Notes under the pieces: generated by a model | What the model was told of the DNA's origin: nothing | Seen by the model: the letters and a program-made list of their open reading frames with translations, nothing else | Databases searched by the model: none | DNA from: Podospora pseudoanserina | Taxonomy: Eukaryota > Ascomycota > Sordariomycetes > Sordariales > Podosporaceae | Assembly: GCF_035222485.1 (NCBI RefSeq) | Contig: NC_085922.1 | Location: forward strand, 201,001-265,000 | Length of the DNA: 64,000 nt | Reading direction: 5' to 3' | Program-made: the position numbers and the translations under genes | Part shown: piece by piece, positions 32,478-43,442 of the stretch | Numbering within the stretch: position 1 is the first letter of the stretch | How the letters are laid out: each line of letters starts with the position of its first letter

Positions 32478-34171
32478 GAGATGTGTTCGACACCCCTTCT
32501 GCCCTTGGACCACCCTGTCGGCCCAATTTCCTTTGCTTCATGGTGCTGCCACGGCGAGATCAGCGACATTGCGGATTCACGGCACCCTTTCCTCCATGCA
32601 GCTGAGGTTGCCACAAGGGGATGGCATCGCTGGTCGCCTCATGGGAAACGGCTCTCGGGCCGTCAAGGCTCGAGCGAGGACCCTGGATCATGCACCGGTC
32701 CTGGACTGTGGGAGAGGCAAGCGCTGGCGCGGGGTCGACTGGGAGGAAGACATCTCCACGATGGGAACGCGCACACTGGTGGTCCGGCGGCGACAGACCC
32801 AAAGGGTGAAGCGTCACCGTAACCAAGGACGACGATGTGACTTGACGACCGGGGCGGTTGGAGGCTGGCCGAAGCACAGACGAGGGAATCGTGGAGCCGA
32901 GGACGACGGGCGATGGATCAGATTGAGGCTGCTGGATGGGACGACAGGGGGCAACTGCCGCTCATTGGAGCGGGCTTGGGAGCTTGTCCAGGACATCACG
33001 GAGGGCATCCGCCGAATGCAACCTGTCTCCATCCTGGTGACCGTTGTGTGTGTCCAGGGAACATGGTCGAACAGCTTCAACATTTTGCGATCCGAGTAGC
33101 CGCGCGCAGCAAGGTATGGAGTACGTACTGCGCCTGATGTACTACAACACGTGTGTCTAGCAAAGGGTCGAAGAGGGCGGCTCGTTCTGGGGAATGCCTG
33201 TGACCCCGGTTTTTCCAAGACTTCCCCACATTCTTAGCACCCGTTTTATTTTTCTGCTCCCTTGTGAGCTTGCATGGTTCGTGAGATTGGCTTCAGTGTG
33301 CATGTCGAGGCCCGACAACCCGAGAACCCGGATTCCATGTGGCCGTCAACCGGGTGACCGGTCACCAGCGTCATCAGTGGTGCCGGCGTGTTCCGTCTTA
33401 AATGGACATGTGAGAGCTGCTCAAAATAGAAGACAGTGGTCGAATCCAGGCTGAGGCTCAACAATGTAAATTAACACACGGTGCTGGCGGGCACAGCAAA
33501 ACCGGGAAACAGCAGTGTTTTGCAATTTTGGCTATATTGCCAGCCGTCATGCTGTCCGGGAGCTTTGGTCGCTGTCGAGAACGCCGAGCCGCCAGATCAG
33601 GAAAGGCGGCTTCCCCACACAAACTGGGAGGTGGGTTTTCGAAGCGGACCTAGGGCCGCCCTTGGCACGATCGCAGGTGGGGATGCTTGGCATCGTGAAG
33701 GACCTCGTCCCATCTTTTGTTGGTGTCCAACGGCTGGCAATTCCGGAGACAACCCAACACCGCCCGACCTGTTTGTTGACTACTCCACTCCGACTTCAAG
33801 ATCAATGTATCACGGACAGCATGGGATGGGATGTGATGGGATGAGATGGGATGGGCTACTTGCACTCAGACACTTTGGGCAACAGGAGAACTGAACCACC
33901 TTCGATCGAGACCTCGAAGATTTACTTCCAGGTTGTAGGCCCCGAAATGCCATCTGCATCTTCGGACCTCACCATGCAAGCGTAAACCTTCCCTTTCCTC
34001 ACCGGACATGGCGAACCTTAGCAAGCCCAATACGAGGAAATGATGAGCTGATGATGTCTGCACATTGGGGCTGTCGTTTCTGCTGGGGCATAATGCTTCC
34101 GTTCCCTTTTGCTCAGGTCCCGATATCACGGCACCTCGCAGCACCAGCACGACAGCCAGAGACAATGCAAG
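32478..34171. other. Upstream region of the cellobiohydrolase gene and next gene
   Basis: About 1.7 kb between head-to-head genes. It should contain the cellulase control region, but no site for XYR1, CLR or CreA is claimed. A GATGG-type minisatellite lies at about 33818-33857. No additional coding gene is supported. Confidence 0.45.
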
Positions 34172-35245
34172 ATGGGATATGAGTGGAATGGGGACCCTAC
34201 CATCCTCATCGTAGTCATTGCCTGCTCGGTATGCTTCGGATGGGTGCCCATCATCACTGTTGTCAGCATCGTCCGCCACTGCCGTGCCCGCCTAAGGGCA
34301 AAACGAGGCTCGAATGGTACCAATTCTGATGCCGAAAGTCAGGGAGGCAGACCCAGCACCGCTCCTGATGTGCCCAAGCCGCTCCAGACATATCACCCCA
34401 GCTCAACCAAGGGTCTCGAGAGGAGCGCGTCAAGTCGGACACGCAGCTCCGCTGATGGCTACGACCTCAAACGTGTCGACACCAATTCTTCCTGGAATCC
34501 CATCCGTCACTCCTTTCACTACGACAACGAATCGCTTTGGGGAGGAGACGGGCTGTCCAGGAGCAACAGTCGTCATCGGCCCCCGTACTTTCCCACCCAC
34601 GTACACAACACCACACCTTCACTCAGCCGCCCAGCCTCCATCCGCTCTGTCGCATCGAGCCATCGGCAACAGAGCCGGAGCCGCCGAAGCTCAATGGCCA
34701 GCAACTCTGACAACGCACCGGCAGCCTTCCAGATCAATGACACCTACTACGACACTACACCGCTACCAAATGTGACGAGGACTGTAAACCCTGTCGTCGC
34801 CAGCAGTAGTACGCCCACCTCGTCAAAGGGGCCAGGACAATCTCCACAGCAACGTCAACAGAAGCAGCCAAAGCAAGATAATCCACACCCACCGCAGCGC
34901 AACCGCCGCAGAAGGCACTCTCTTGACGCCCGCCGGGATTCGGATTCTCTAACCCGGGACATCTCCAGACCCAACACCTCCATGACAAGACGAGAAGTCG
35001 AAGAATACGAAGACCTCGACAACCAGAAGCAAAACGCCACCCACCGTAGCCACCGACCACCCCGGCCAGGATCAGCATCACGGCGTGGCAGCCACCCAGC
35101 ACCCGGCGGCAGCGAAGAGACTGACGATGACCTGTCCATGGCCGGGGCCTTGCCGCCTGCCAAGTTGCCCCCGAGGCGAGCATCGCTCCATGCACAAACA
35201 TTTGAGCGTCCGGCATGGCTGGACGAGGAGCCCCACGCCATGTGA
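34172..35245 (+). CDS. Single-pass membrane protein with disordered tail, 357 aa
   Basis: The start at 34172 is the first ATG in frame. Residues 1-9 are a short lead, residues about 10-33 (ILIVVIACSVCFGWVPIITV) form one membrane segment, and RHCRARLRAKRG follows as a positive stop-transfer patch. This suggests the N-terminus outside and a long cytosolic tail. The tail of about 310 residues is rich in Ser, Arg, Pro and Gln, and ends with FERPAWLDEEPHAM. No known domain was recognised. It is divergent from the cellobiohydrolase gene. The single exon and a codon use like the neighbours support it. Confidence 0.72.
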   Translation: MGYEWNGDPTILIVVIACSVCFGWVPIITVVSIVRHCRARLRAKRGSNGTNSDAESQGGRPSTAPDVPKPLQTYHPSSTKGLERSASSRTRSSADGYDLKRVDTNSSWNPIRHSFHYDNESLWGGDGLSRSNSRHRPPYFPTHVHNTTPSLSRPASIRSVASSHRQQSRSRRSSMASNSDNAPAAFQINDTYYDTTPLPNVTRTVNPVVASSSTPTSSKGPGQSPQQRQQKQPKQDNPHPPQRNRRRRHSLDARRDSDSLTRDISRPNTSMTRREVEEYEDLDNQKQNATHRSHRPPRPGSASRRGSHPAPGGSEETDDDLSMAGALPPAKLPPRRASLHAQTFERPAWLDEEPHAM

Positions 35246-36497
35246 AGTTGTTGATAAGCGGTGAGAGGAACTACCTAGATGTAATGCATATGCCCGTCAG
35301 GTGTATTCAGCCTCCTTGTCTTTTAAGGCTGACTCTTCAGCCCCAGCCAGAGTCTGCCGTCAAATGGGAGGAAATCCCGTCTTGCCTGGCTCCAGAATAG
35401 GAAAAAGGAGAGGAAGAGTGGGACTGAAGAGAACGGTTGAGGGTTACATGGCGTGAAGACAACTTGGCAGAGCAGCTTTTTTCGGTTGAGTGTGAGTGAG
35501 TGGGGGGTAGGGCGCTAAAGGGGAGGGAAAGGGGGTAGGAAAAAGTTAACAAGAAGAAAAGGTGAGCCGAGGGGGAGCACAATCAAGCTTGTGATGTGTA
35601 TGAAGGAATATCTCTGGTCAGGCGCGGCTCAGTGTCAGTCTTTCTTTGTTTGGATGATAACCCGCAGCAAAGGGATAGGTAATTGATAGCCAAGTTTGAT
35701 TCGGCCTGTTTTGTTCTTAAAATAACACAAAAACTCATCTCGTGAAGAAGGAGTGCTTATCTCCGTTGTCGATCAATCTCAAAACAGTTTCTCCGCGAGG
35801 TGTCGACGCTCCTCTTCGGCCTCCAGCCCCAAAGCAACACCAAGGAGCAAGCAGCCCCGGATGTGGAGAAAGCCATCAGCTGACATCGGACGACTCTTTC
35901 GGATCTGCTTGGCGAAACAACCCTTTCCCTCGAGAAGCCAAGGAGCTTGCGCATCGCTTCTTCGACGGGGCAAAACTCTCCGCTGCACAATGCGCCGAAT
36001 GCAGGACAGCCCGAAGGGAAACACGGGACGAGACGAGAGACGAAGAAAACCAAGACGCGGCCTGCCCGGACTCGGGGGACCTGGGGAAAAGACGGGGCGG
36101 GGAGGAGGAACATTGGCATCGCTTGGGACACTTGGCTGGTTCTGTTTTTGCAGTTTGTGCCGTTGTCACATGGGCTTGGGAGATGGCTTGGAGATTCCAC
36201 TCGAGTCAAACTCTGTTGAGCTTGTTTTGTCTTCATCTATCCCAAGAATAAAAAACTTCCGCCTGTAGACGGGGATTACTGACTACCTACCTACCTGCCT
36301 TGCCTTACCGACTCACTTTCAAAGACCCAAGACAAACTGGAGACTCAGAATCCCGCGAATTTAGCACAGAGAGCACAGTTGAAACTACTTCAATTTTCAA
36401 GCAAACTACCTCCATCAGATAAATTGACAAGAGAAATGCTAGATAACTCTTTGCCAAATACAATCAATACTGCCCATCACTTCCATAAAACTCAAAA
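35246..36497. other. Intergenic region with ambiguous open frames
   Basis: Frames on both strands at about 35740-36270 overlap each other, and none has a signal, domain or splice support, so no gene is called. CTAC-type repeats occur near 36283-36297. Confidence 0.4.
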
Positions 36498-36874
36498 TCA
36501 GTTCTCGCAAGTACAACTACAAGTAGTCCAGCCAAAAAAACACCCATCATCACTGATGCCTTTCGGTTCGGGCACCGGCCCGCATCTGCCTCGTTCCTGC
36601 ACGTCTGCGGATATGTCGAACTATTCCAGCCGCGTTTGCATCCCTCCTACTGCTTGCCTGTTGTCTTGCTTAGTTTCTGAAGTGATGAGCGAGCTGAGAC
36701 GATTCAAGATGTAACTTACCATTGGATTATACCCAGAGCCTCGAGTTCTTCGGGACTCGCAAAGGTGGCATCCGCCTCGGCATTCCGAATAGCTTCTGTA
36801 GAAGCCTCAGAGGGGCTGGGGAGGGCTGTGGCTAGAGCCATGACGGTGGTTAGAAGAAGTGTTGAGAGTTTCAT
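36498..36874 (-). CDS. Candidate small secreted cysteine-containing peptide
   Basis: An ATG at 36874 opens a frame with a clear secretion signal (MKLSTLLLTTVMALATALPS) followed by an acidic Ala/Glu-rich stretch (SPEELEALGIIQ). Exon 1 ends at 36720 on a perfect GTAAGT donor, phase 2. Further along, one frame encodes RCGPVPEPKGISDDGC and then FFGWTTCSCTCEN before a stop at 36498, five Cys in about 29 residues. No acceptor joins exon 1 to that frame without a stop; other acceptors lead to different tails (for example at 36595, starting WNEADAGRC). The signal peptide and donor are firm, the second exon is not. It may be a secreted effector- or defence-like peptide, or a decayed one. Confidence 0.45.
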
Positions 36875-37387
36875 GGTGACTGTTGTTGTATGATGATTGA
36901 ATGTATGAGCTGGCCTGTGAAGGACGGGAGGTTGAATACTGATTGGCGATGGTTTGATGTCATGATCAATGGAAGAGGGAGCCTGTTTGCATTTATGCTC
37001 ATCCTGATCATGGCTGATTCGGAGTCCATTGTAAGTATCAGAGACCTTCCATTTTGAGTCGAGCCCTCACCGAAATGCGTGAGACATCCTGTCGATATGT
37101 TGACCAAGACTCAAACCTCAGACCATCAGCTGGGGAAATTAACAATCCGCTTTGCCTGAATGCTGCGAAGAGAATCAAACAAGCTTACCATGATTAAGAT
37201 GTGAAGAAAAGTGACCATTATACACGTACCTGGAAAGTGTCGGTAGCGAAGTCGATAGATAATCTTTGGTTCGACACAGGTGTTGTGTTACCGAGTCCTT
37301 ATGACAACATCAATCAGGTTTGTGACTGATACATCACTAGGTCAGCAAGTTAAAGATCTTTATCCAAAAATTACGCACATTATATCT
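36875..37387. other. Intergenic, no gene seen
   Basis: About 510 bp between the small secreted-peptide candidate and the O-methyltransferase end. Nothing was identified beyond AT-rich sequence. Confidence 0.4.
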
Positions 37388-38993
37388 CTACCCCTCCAAA
37401 ACAAACTCAACCACCCCATGTCCAGTCCCCTTACTATCCCTATACACCGCCTCAACCCTCAGCCCAGCCTCTTTCCCAATTCTCTCAAACTGAGTCAACG
37501 ACCTCTCCTTCCCACCAATAGCAAGCATAGAGTAGTCCTTGAAGGCAGCATACAGGGGCATTGGTCTCCCCGTCGTACCACCACCATCAGGGTTGATCTG
37601 CTCGGAAACCAAAATCCTACTATCCCGGCCCATCGCCCGTGCCACATTCCTCAAGACCAGCGTTGCTATTGGATCCGAATAGTCCCGTAGAATATGCCTC
37701 AGGTAATAAAACCTTGCCCCTGTTTTCTTTCATGTCAGCCCTCGTCAAATCCCACCCCCTTCAAGTAAAGCCACAAACCTTTCACCGTCATCTCCCTCAT
37801 GAAATCCCCCTCCACCCACTCCACCGCCATCATCAGCTCATCCCCTTCTGCCTCAATCCTTCCCTGATCAACCACTCCCGCCAAATCAACCACCACGCAT
37901 CTCCCATCCCTCAAACCGGCACAACCCTCCCTGAACCGCCTCAGCACATGCCCCCCACCCCCACCAACATCCACCCACATCACCCTCCCATCGTCCTCCT
38001 CCTCCACACCATCCAGCACCTTCCCAAGAGGATAAACTCCCGTAACCGGCACCCTCCCCGACGCAACCCCCATCGCCCTCGTGAAACCCCTCATCCTCTC
38101 CTCGTCCTTAGCCACACTCTCAAAGTACCCCAACTCCGCCTCCCCCGTCAACACCGTAACAGGGACATGGCCCGGCCCCACCGGTTCCTTTTTCCCGTAG
38201 GTGTCAAAGTAACAAGGCAAAATGTCAGACACCCGCACGATATTGGTATACATCAAGTCAAACATGGCCGCCATCGGCTCCGACGATCGTAGCAACAACG
38301 AGGTTGGTGTGTGACAGAGCTCTCCGTTGTGTGTAAGAGAGAGAATGCGGGAGGAGGTGAGCATGGTTGATATCCTTGCTGTTTCGGTCATTAGCCACGG
38401 TTCTAGCAAGAAAAAAAGGGGGAGGGGAGGGGATGAAACCCACAGACTATCCCTTCTTCCGCATTGATCTGTCTGGCGATATCGCAGCAGGCAGTCCCTT
38501 GGGTTGGGGGTGATGTGGGGAGCATGTCAAACACACCCCAGTGCTGGAACAGTCTGACGGCGGAGACGACAGACATGTTGGCAAAGAGGGACATGATGGC
38601 ATCGGACGGAGGGCGGACAGCGGCTGCCAGTTCGAGCGCTGCTGTGGCCACTTTCAGGCGCGCCGGCTCGCTGCCGGAGGTGGCATCTGTGATGTCGGTG
38701 GTGATGTCGTCTGCTAGTTTGAGCAGACGGCTGCCGCTTCCAGACGGGCTCGAGCCGTTGAGACGGTTTTTGATGTGTCCGACAATCTTGCGAGCGTCGT
38801 CCTTGGGATGAGGTGTACCTGCAACCCTTCCCTCGGCTGTTCTCCAGATGTCATCATCGGTCGCTCCACGATCAGGGCCGACACTAGGCACCTCGATTCC
38901 ACACAAGGAGAGGTGGACCGGCTGTTCGTCTGTAGCTGCCTTCTCTCTTGACAATAGGCTGGAAAACCGCGTTTCTGTCTGTGTAGTCGCCAT
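37388..38993 (-). CDS. SAM-dependent O-methyltransferase, 493 aa
   Basis: This family methylates hydroxyl groups of small molecules, commonly in fungal secondary metabolism. Exons are 38993-38444, 38378-37779 and 37719-37388; introns are 65 and 59 bp. The first acceptor was chosen because the earlier one (TTGCTAG) would create a stop, while the later ACAG follows a good branch site (GGCTAATGAC). Landmarks are a helical dimerisation half with GVFDMLP, the SAM loop MWVDVGGGGGHVLRRF and the C-terminal FYYLRHILRDYSD. In typical family members the last block reads LHDW or LHDY, with a catalytic His; here that place is Arg (LRDY), so activity may be altered. It lies next to a Zn2Cys6 regulator on the same strand. 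Confidence 0.85.
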
Positions 38994-39744
38994 TCTTGAT
39001 GGCCAAGGCGTTTTGTTGCAGTTTGTGTAACTCGGAGAGTGTGCTTTGTGCTGGTTGTCAGTAGGTCGTCTTCACCCACACGGTGAAGGCAAAAAGGACG
39101 GGGATGCATTTCATGGCATGCGGAAAGCAAGGCATGTATATATGAACTTGGCTCTTGTGTATCACAGCGGCAGATGACTTCAAATAGCATCAAGCGTTGC
39201 TGATTGTTAATTGGACAACGCCCGGATCGATGGATGGAAAGCGGCCCCTTGCCGAAGAGAGATGAGTATACAGCCAGTGTTCGCCAACTTTGCAAGTCTT
39301 CCGGGACCGAAGGCGCTGGTCGGACACGCAGCCGTTCCTATACTCCGACGAAGCCTGTCGCCATGTCTGGTGTTGATGCCGACTTCGGCTGTAGGAACCC
39401 TCCCGACGTTGTCAGCCGGGCCTTGATGCAGCTGGCCTTCGTGGCCGAATCTATTGGCGGCTGCATGCCGAGTTCTGTGGCCCGCTGGGACCCGTTGCTT
39501 GGACTTCCCTTTGTTGCCGGTCGTTGAACTGATGCCGACGTTTTCGGGCCACGGTTCAGACAAAGCAGGGGGAAGCAAGCTGATGTGAAAAGTACATTTA
39601 TTGAGACTTTACTGAAAAGGGTATATTCTTCTTCCTGAACTAATGATCGCTTCGGATACTCCACGCAGTCCTGATGAAACCCCCTTATCTTCCCACGCAA
39701 CCGCCCAGATACCCGTCATCTGGATCGTGTCCCTGAACTCCCAA
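38994..39744. other. Intergenic between O-methyltransferase and regulator
   Basis: About 750 bp. It must hold the O-methyltransferase promoter and the 3' end of the regulator gene. No site or extra gene could be assigned. Confidence 0.4.
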
Positions 39745-41935
39745 TCAAAAGTGTACGTTATGGTGTCCTTGGAAGCCTGTAGAATGCCCCCACGGGGCTC
39801 CCTGGTTTGCTCGTTGTGATGTGTGTTGCGTCATTGGCGCCGACTGGTAAGCAAGCGTGGAGGGATTTGTACCAGGGCGTGACGTGGGCAGGGCATGACG
39901 GCCGTCCTTCTGCATACTTCGTGCAATGGCACTTTCCACCATATCTCTTCTCGTCTCAAGATAAGACTTGATGTCGGTTGTTGTCCTGTCAAAATGGTCT
40001 GCCAAGGTCTTCACCTGCTCCCATCTTTCTCCATACAGCTTGAGTGTCTCATTGACCTTGTCGAGACACGAGTTGCTCCGCGCGATAGAATCAGAAAGAT
40101 CCTTGTCCAATCGTTCAGGAAGGGGGGGGTTTTGTTGCGGCGGTTCGGTGGCTCCCAGAGATTGCCATAAGTCACTTTCGCCTGGGTCCCGCAGCACTGT
40201 GACCAGTTGCGAGCCCATGAAGAAAACTTTGAGGGCATCATGATAGGTGTAGAAGCCCTCGCTCGGGCTGGCCTTGACAACCTCGTACATCCTGTAAAGG
40301 TAACGTATGGTGTGTTCAAAGATCAGTAGGCGCCCATGGTCAGTAAGTTTGGGTGTGCGCGGACTAGGAACGACCAGATAAACAGAGCTGTAATCGAGTT
40401 CCAGATCAAACGCGGTGCGAATTGTGGCCGGAAGGTCCAATGTGAGCTCCTTTGACCATCTCTGCGTCTCGTGATATTTCTGCCACACGTACTGGATGGG
40501 ATCCCGAAGAGGGTCGTTTGAGTCGGTTTGTACCAAGGTCTGGTACCAACCCGACTGCAGTCTTCGAAGCTCGAACAGAGGAAGAGATGGATCTGACCTT
40601 TCATTGTCCACAGATGGACTCGGGAGCCGCACGGATATGTCGTCATCCTTGAAGGAAAAGGGGCGAGCGTGGACCATGCTGATTGCTCTGAAATGTGTGT
40701 CAGCAGAAGTTCATGACTCGATGGTTGATGGACTGAGACGAACCTATCCAGAGCATATACACAATAAAAAGTACGCCGGCGCGCATCTATTGTGTCTTTG
40801 CTCGACTGCTGTGTGAAAGTGTGGTCTTTGTGGAAGCCCAGGTCGATACAGGCCCGGCAGGCAAAACCTATGAGGTGCCAGCTGTCAAAGTGAGCTGGGT
40901 CGAGCATGGAGTACTGCGTGAGGAGCACGAGAGCCTGTATTTGAGTGGTGTATCCGGGAACAAAGGCGCGATCGGCGTAGGGTAAAGCGCGAGCCACATA
41001 CTGCAGGGCATCATAGTAGTTTCTGTCGTTCACAGCCTTGCTCTGGGCGGCAGAAGCGATGGCCATGACCATCCAAAAGAGCCAGTATTCAGAAGACCTT
41101 ATGCCGCCCAGGATGCCGAGGTCTGCGGCGTCGTAAATCTTGGGAACGAGAGCTTTCAAGTCTGCGGTTGGAAACAGGGGATAGAGAGGCAGGATGTTGT
41201 CTTGGTAAAATTGGAAATTGGCCTCGGCCACTTCCTGATACGGAAGTTCGTCAGTGTTTGGGTCGGGCAATGTGTCATGTTGTGCGGCGGCCAGAACGAG
41301 ACGGGCAAAGCTCATAGGGTTCGCCGACTCTTGTTGAGTGTCGAAGCCGGGAGTGGTGGCATTGACAGTCAACAGGCCAAAATCGGATACCAATGTGTTG
41401 AAGTCTGCTTTTTCGCGAGTCCGGGCAGCTTTACGATGGATGGCAGCGGTGATGTCGACCAGCGAGTCCCTCCGTTCGGAATCCTGCATCGTCACGGTGT
41501 TATCATCGACTTCATGCAGAGCCACAGATGCCTTCCGTGACCGGGCATGGTTCAGTCTGCGATCAAGCTTTTCCACCCTTGCCTCGAGGGCAGCAACCCA
41601 GCTCCGCTCCTTGCCGCGAGCAAACTGTTGGTCACTGGCCGCCGAGCATTCATTCTCACGACCGGCCTTCTCACAGGCAGTACAGGCCGGCAATTTGCCA
41701 TCACACTGGCTCAGGGGTCAGTCAGGGGAGGCTGTGACGTGGGGATACATGAAGGGGTTTGGGGGGGTAACTCACCTTGACTTTAGCTACCCGACCTGTT
41801 GTTATACACGAGGCTGGAGTCAACAACGATGCTCTGGATCAGCACGGAAAGAGGCTTCTCACATCTTGAACAGGCAGACACGGGCCGAGACACGCGAAGG
41901 TGAGGGTTGTGGGAGAAGCTGGACCGGGTACGCAT
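39745..41935 (-). CDS. Zn2Cys6 fungal transcription factor, 665 aa
   Basis: A nuclear regulator with an N-terminal zinc cluster and a fungal-specific middle homology domain. Four exons are read: 41935-41863, 41795-41776, 41705-40744 and 40687-39745. Exon 2 is only 20 bases. Joined, they give ACSRCRVAKVKCDGKLPAC followed by TACEKAGRENEC: Cys22, 25, 32, 39, 42 and 51, the canonical C-x2-C-x6-C-x6-C-x2-C-x8-C. A coiled coil follows (WVAALEARVEKLDRRLNHA). The middle domain includes YCVYALDRAISMVHARPFSF, which is restored by the last intron. The C-terminus is Gln/Thr-rich. Its neighbour downstream on the same strand is the O-methyltransferase; the next Zn2Cys6 gene is divergent. Targets are unknown. 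Confidence 0.93.
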
Positions 41936-43442
41936 TGTGTGGGGTCTTGTTGAAGGGAGTGGAGCTCAGGGTCAACTCCCTGGCTGTGGTGCGCCCACCT
42001 AGACGGTGTGGTTGAGGTTGAGAGCAGCTGTCTGTGGTGACTTTGGCTTCTCGTCCGGGGCCGGTGCTGCTACGCTGTGGATTAGCCCTTGTGAGAGGCG
42101 CGTCTCTGGTGTCGAGTGAGAATGAAATGGATTGGGGACTGACTGTCTTTGATGCGGGACAGCTGGGTGTGAAGAGCACGGGAAGTGGGGTAGCGAGCGA
42201 GGCAAGGCGGGCTGGATGGATATCCGCCCCTTGTTCGGATTCTTTCTTTCCTAGCCGTGTCCTGCTGGGTAGATAAGGTATCTGAGGTACCTCCAGCAAA
42301 AGGCGATGGAGGACGGGAAGAAGACTGATCAAGGAGTACTTGCCATCCCGATTTGCTATCTATGATCTCTTCCACCGGCTGTTTCGATTTGGCCCCCAAA
42401 TGTGGCGTGCCCAGCGCAATACAGGTGAAGTGAGGCGTTCAGCCACGATATCAGACGGCTGTCAAGTGTCAACTGAACAGATCAGGGGCTGAACCGGCTT
42501 GGCGGGGTTTGAAAGGAACCTGTCGCCAAGGCTGAAACCCCACATCGCGTTACTGCGCTGGACTGTAGTGGAGACTTCAAAATCTGACGGATCAAAGTCC
42601 GTGGAAGGCTTCCAGAACTTTTGCCTAGTAGGATCAGCAACTGCCCGCACCTTGCATTTGCCATCTCATGAGACCAGATCTGAAATGGTAGATTGGCGTG
42701 ACTGGGTGACTGGTGCTGCTGTCTGGTGCGGGTGGACGCTCTGATGGCGGGGTACACCTGCTGGAACAACCCCACCTTTCCTGGATCCCTGAATCCCTGC
42801 CTGCCAGTGCCCGAGTGCCGTTCCGAGTCCACAGTCAGCTGAGCAAGGTCGCTGCTCAAGCCTCAAGCCTCACCTACTTTAGGTAAGCCACGGTGGTGGT
42901 GATGGCGTGGGATATACGAGGGGTGGTTATGTTGTTTAGGTACAAGGTAACTTGGAACACAATTAGCTAGTGGCGCGCATTCTGACCTTGTCCGGGCAGA
43001 ATTGGATGTTGATCATGTTGACCTTTGGTGAGCTGGGTTAGGTTCAATGGAGACCTACGGCGAGGTGGACAGGGGTTGCGTGTGCCGGCGAATCGGGAGG
43101 AGGACTGCCCTGTCCTGTCCAAAAGGATGCCCGCGAGGGAACCTGGAACGTAGGCAGCGGCAGGCCCGCCAGTGTTTCTCCAACCCAGACTTTGAACTTT
43201 GATCTTTCTAAGGTAGGGGTATCACCGTCCAGTGTCAATTCTCTCGACCATGTCCAGCTGTTCCAACGCATTCGCATTATCATTCTCCTAGCCTGAGCTG
43301 CCACGGACAACCACCCAAACACCGCCGCCGGGCAGCACGTTACCCCAGCGAGGCGCCTGGGCACATCGTCGTCGCGCCCGCTCTAATCTCCCGTCGTCCG
43401 TCCTCCCCATTCCATATTCGTAACATCGAGACTCCAATAGAC
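41936..43442. promoter_or_regulatory. Divergent promoter region of two Zn2Cys6 genes
   Basis: A 1.5-kb gap separates two head-to-head regulator genes and must contain both promoters. No binding site is assigned. Short frames on both strands lack support. Confidence 0.45.

Noticed and set aside
35757-36236. Overlapping frames on both strands left of the secreted-peptide candidate
   Set aside because: The frames compete over the same bases, have no domain or signal, and show no preferred strand by codon use.
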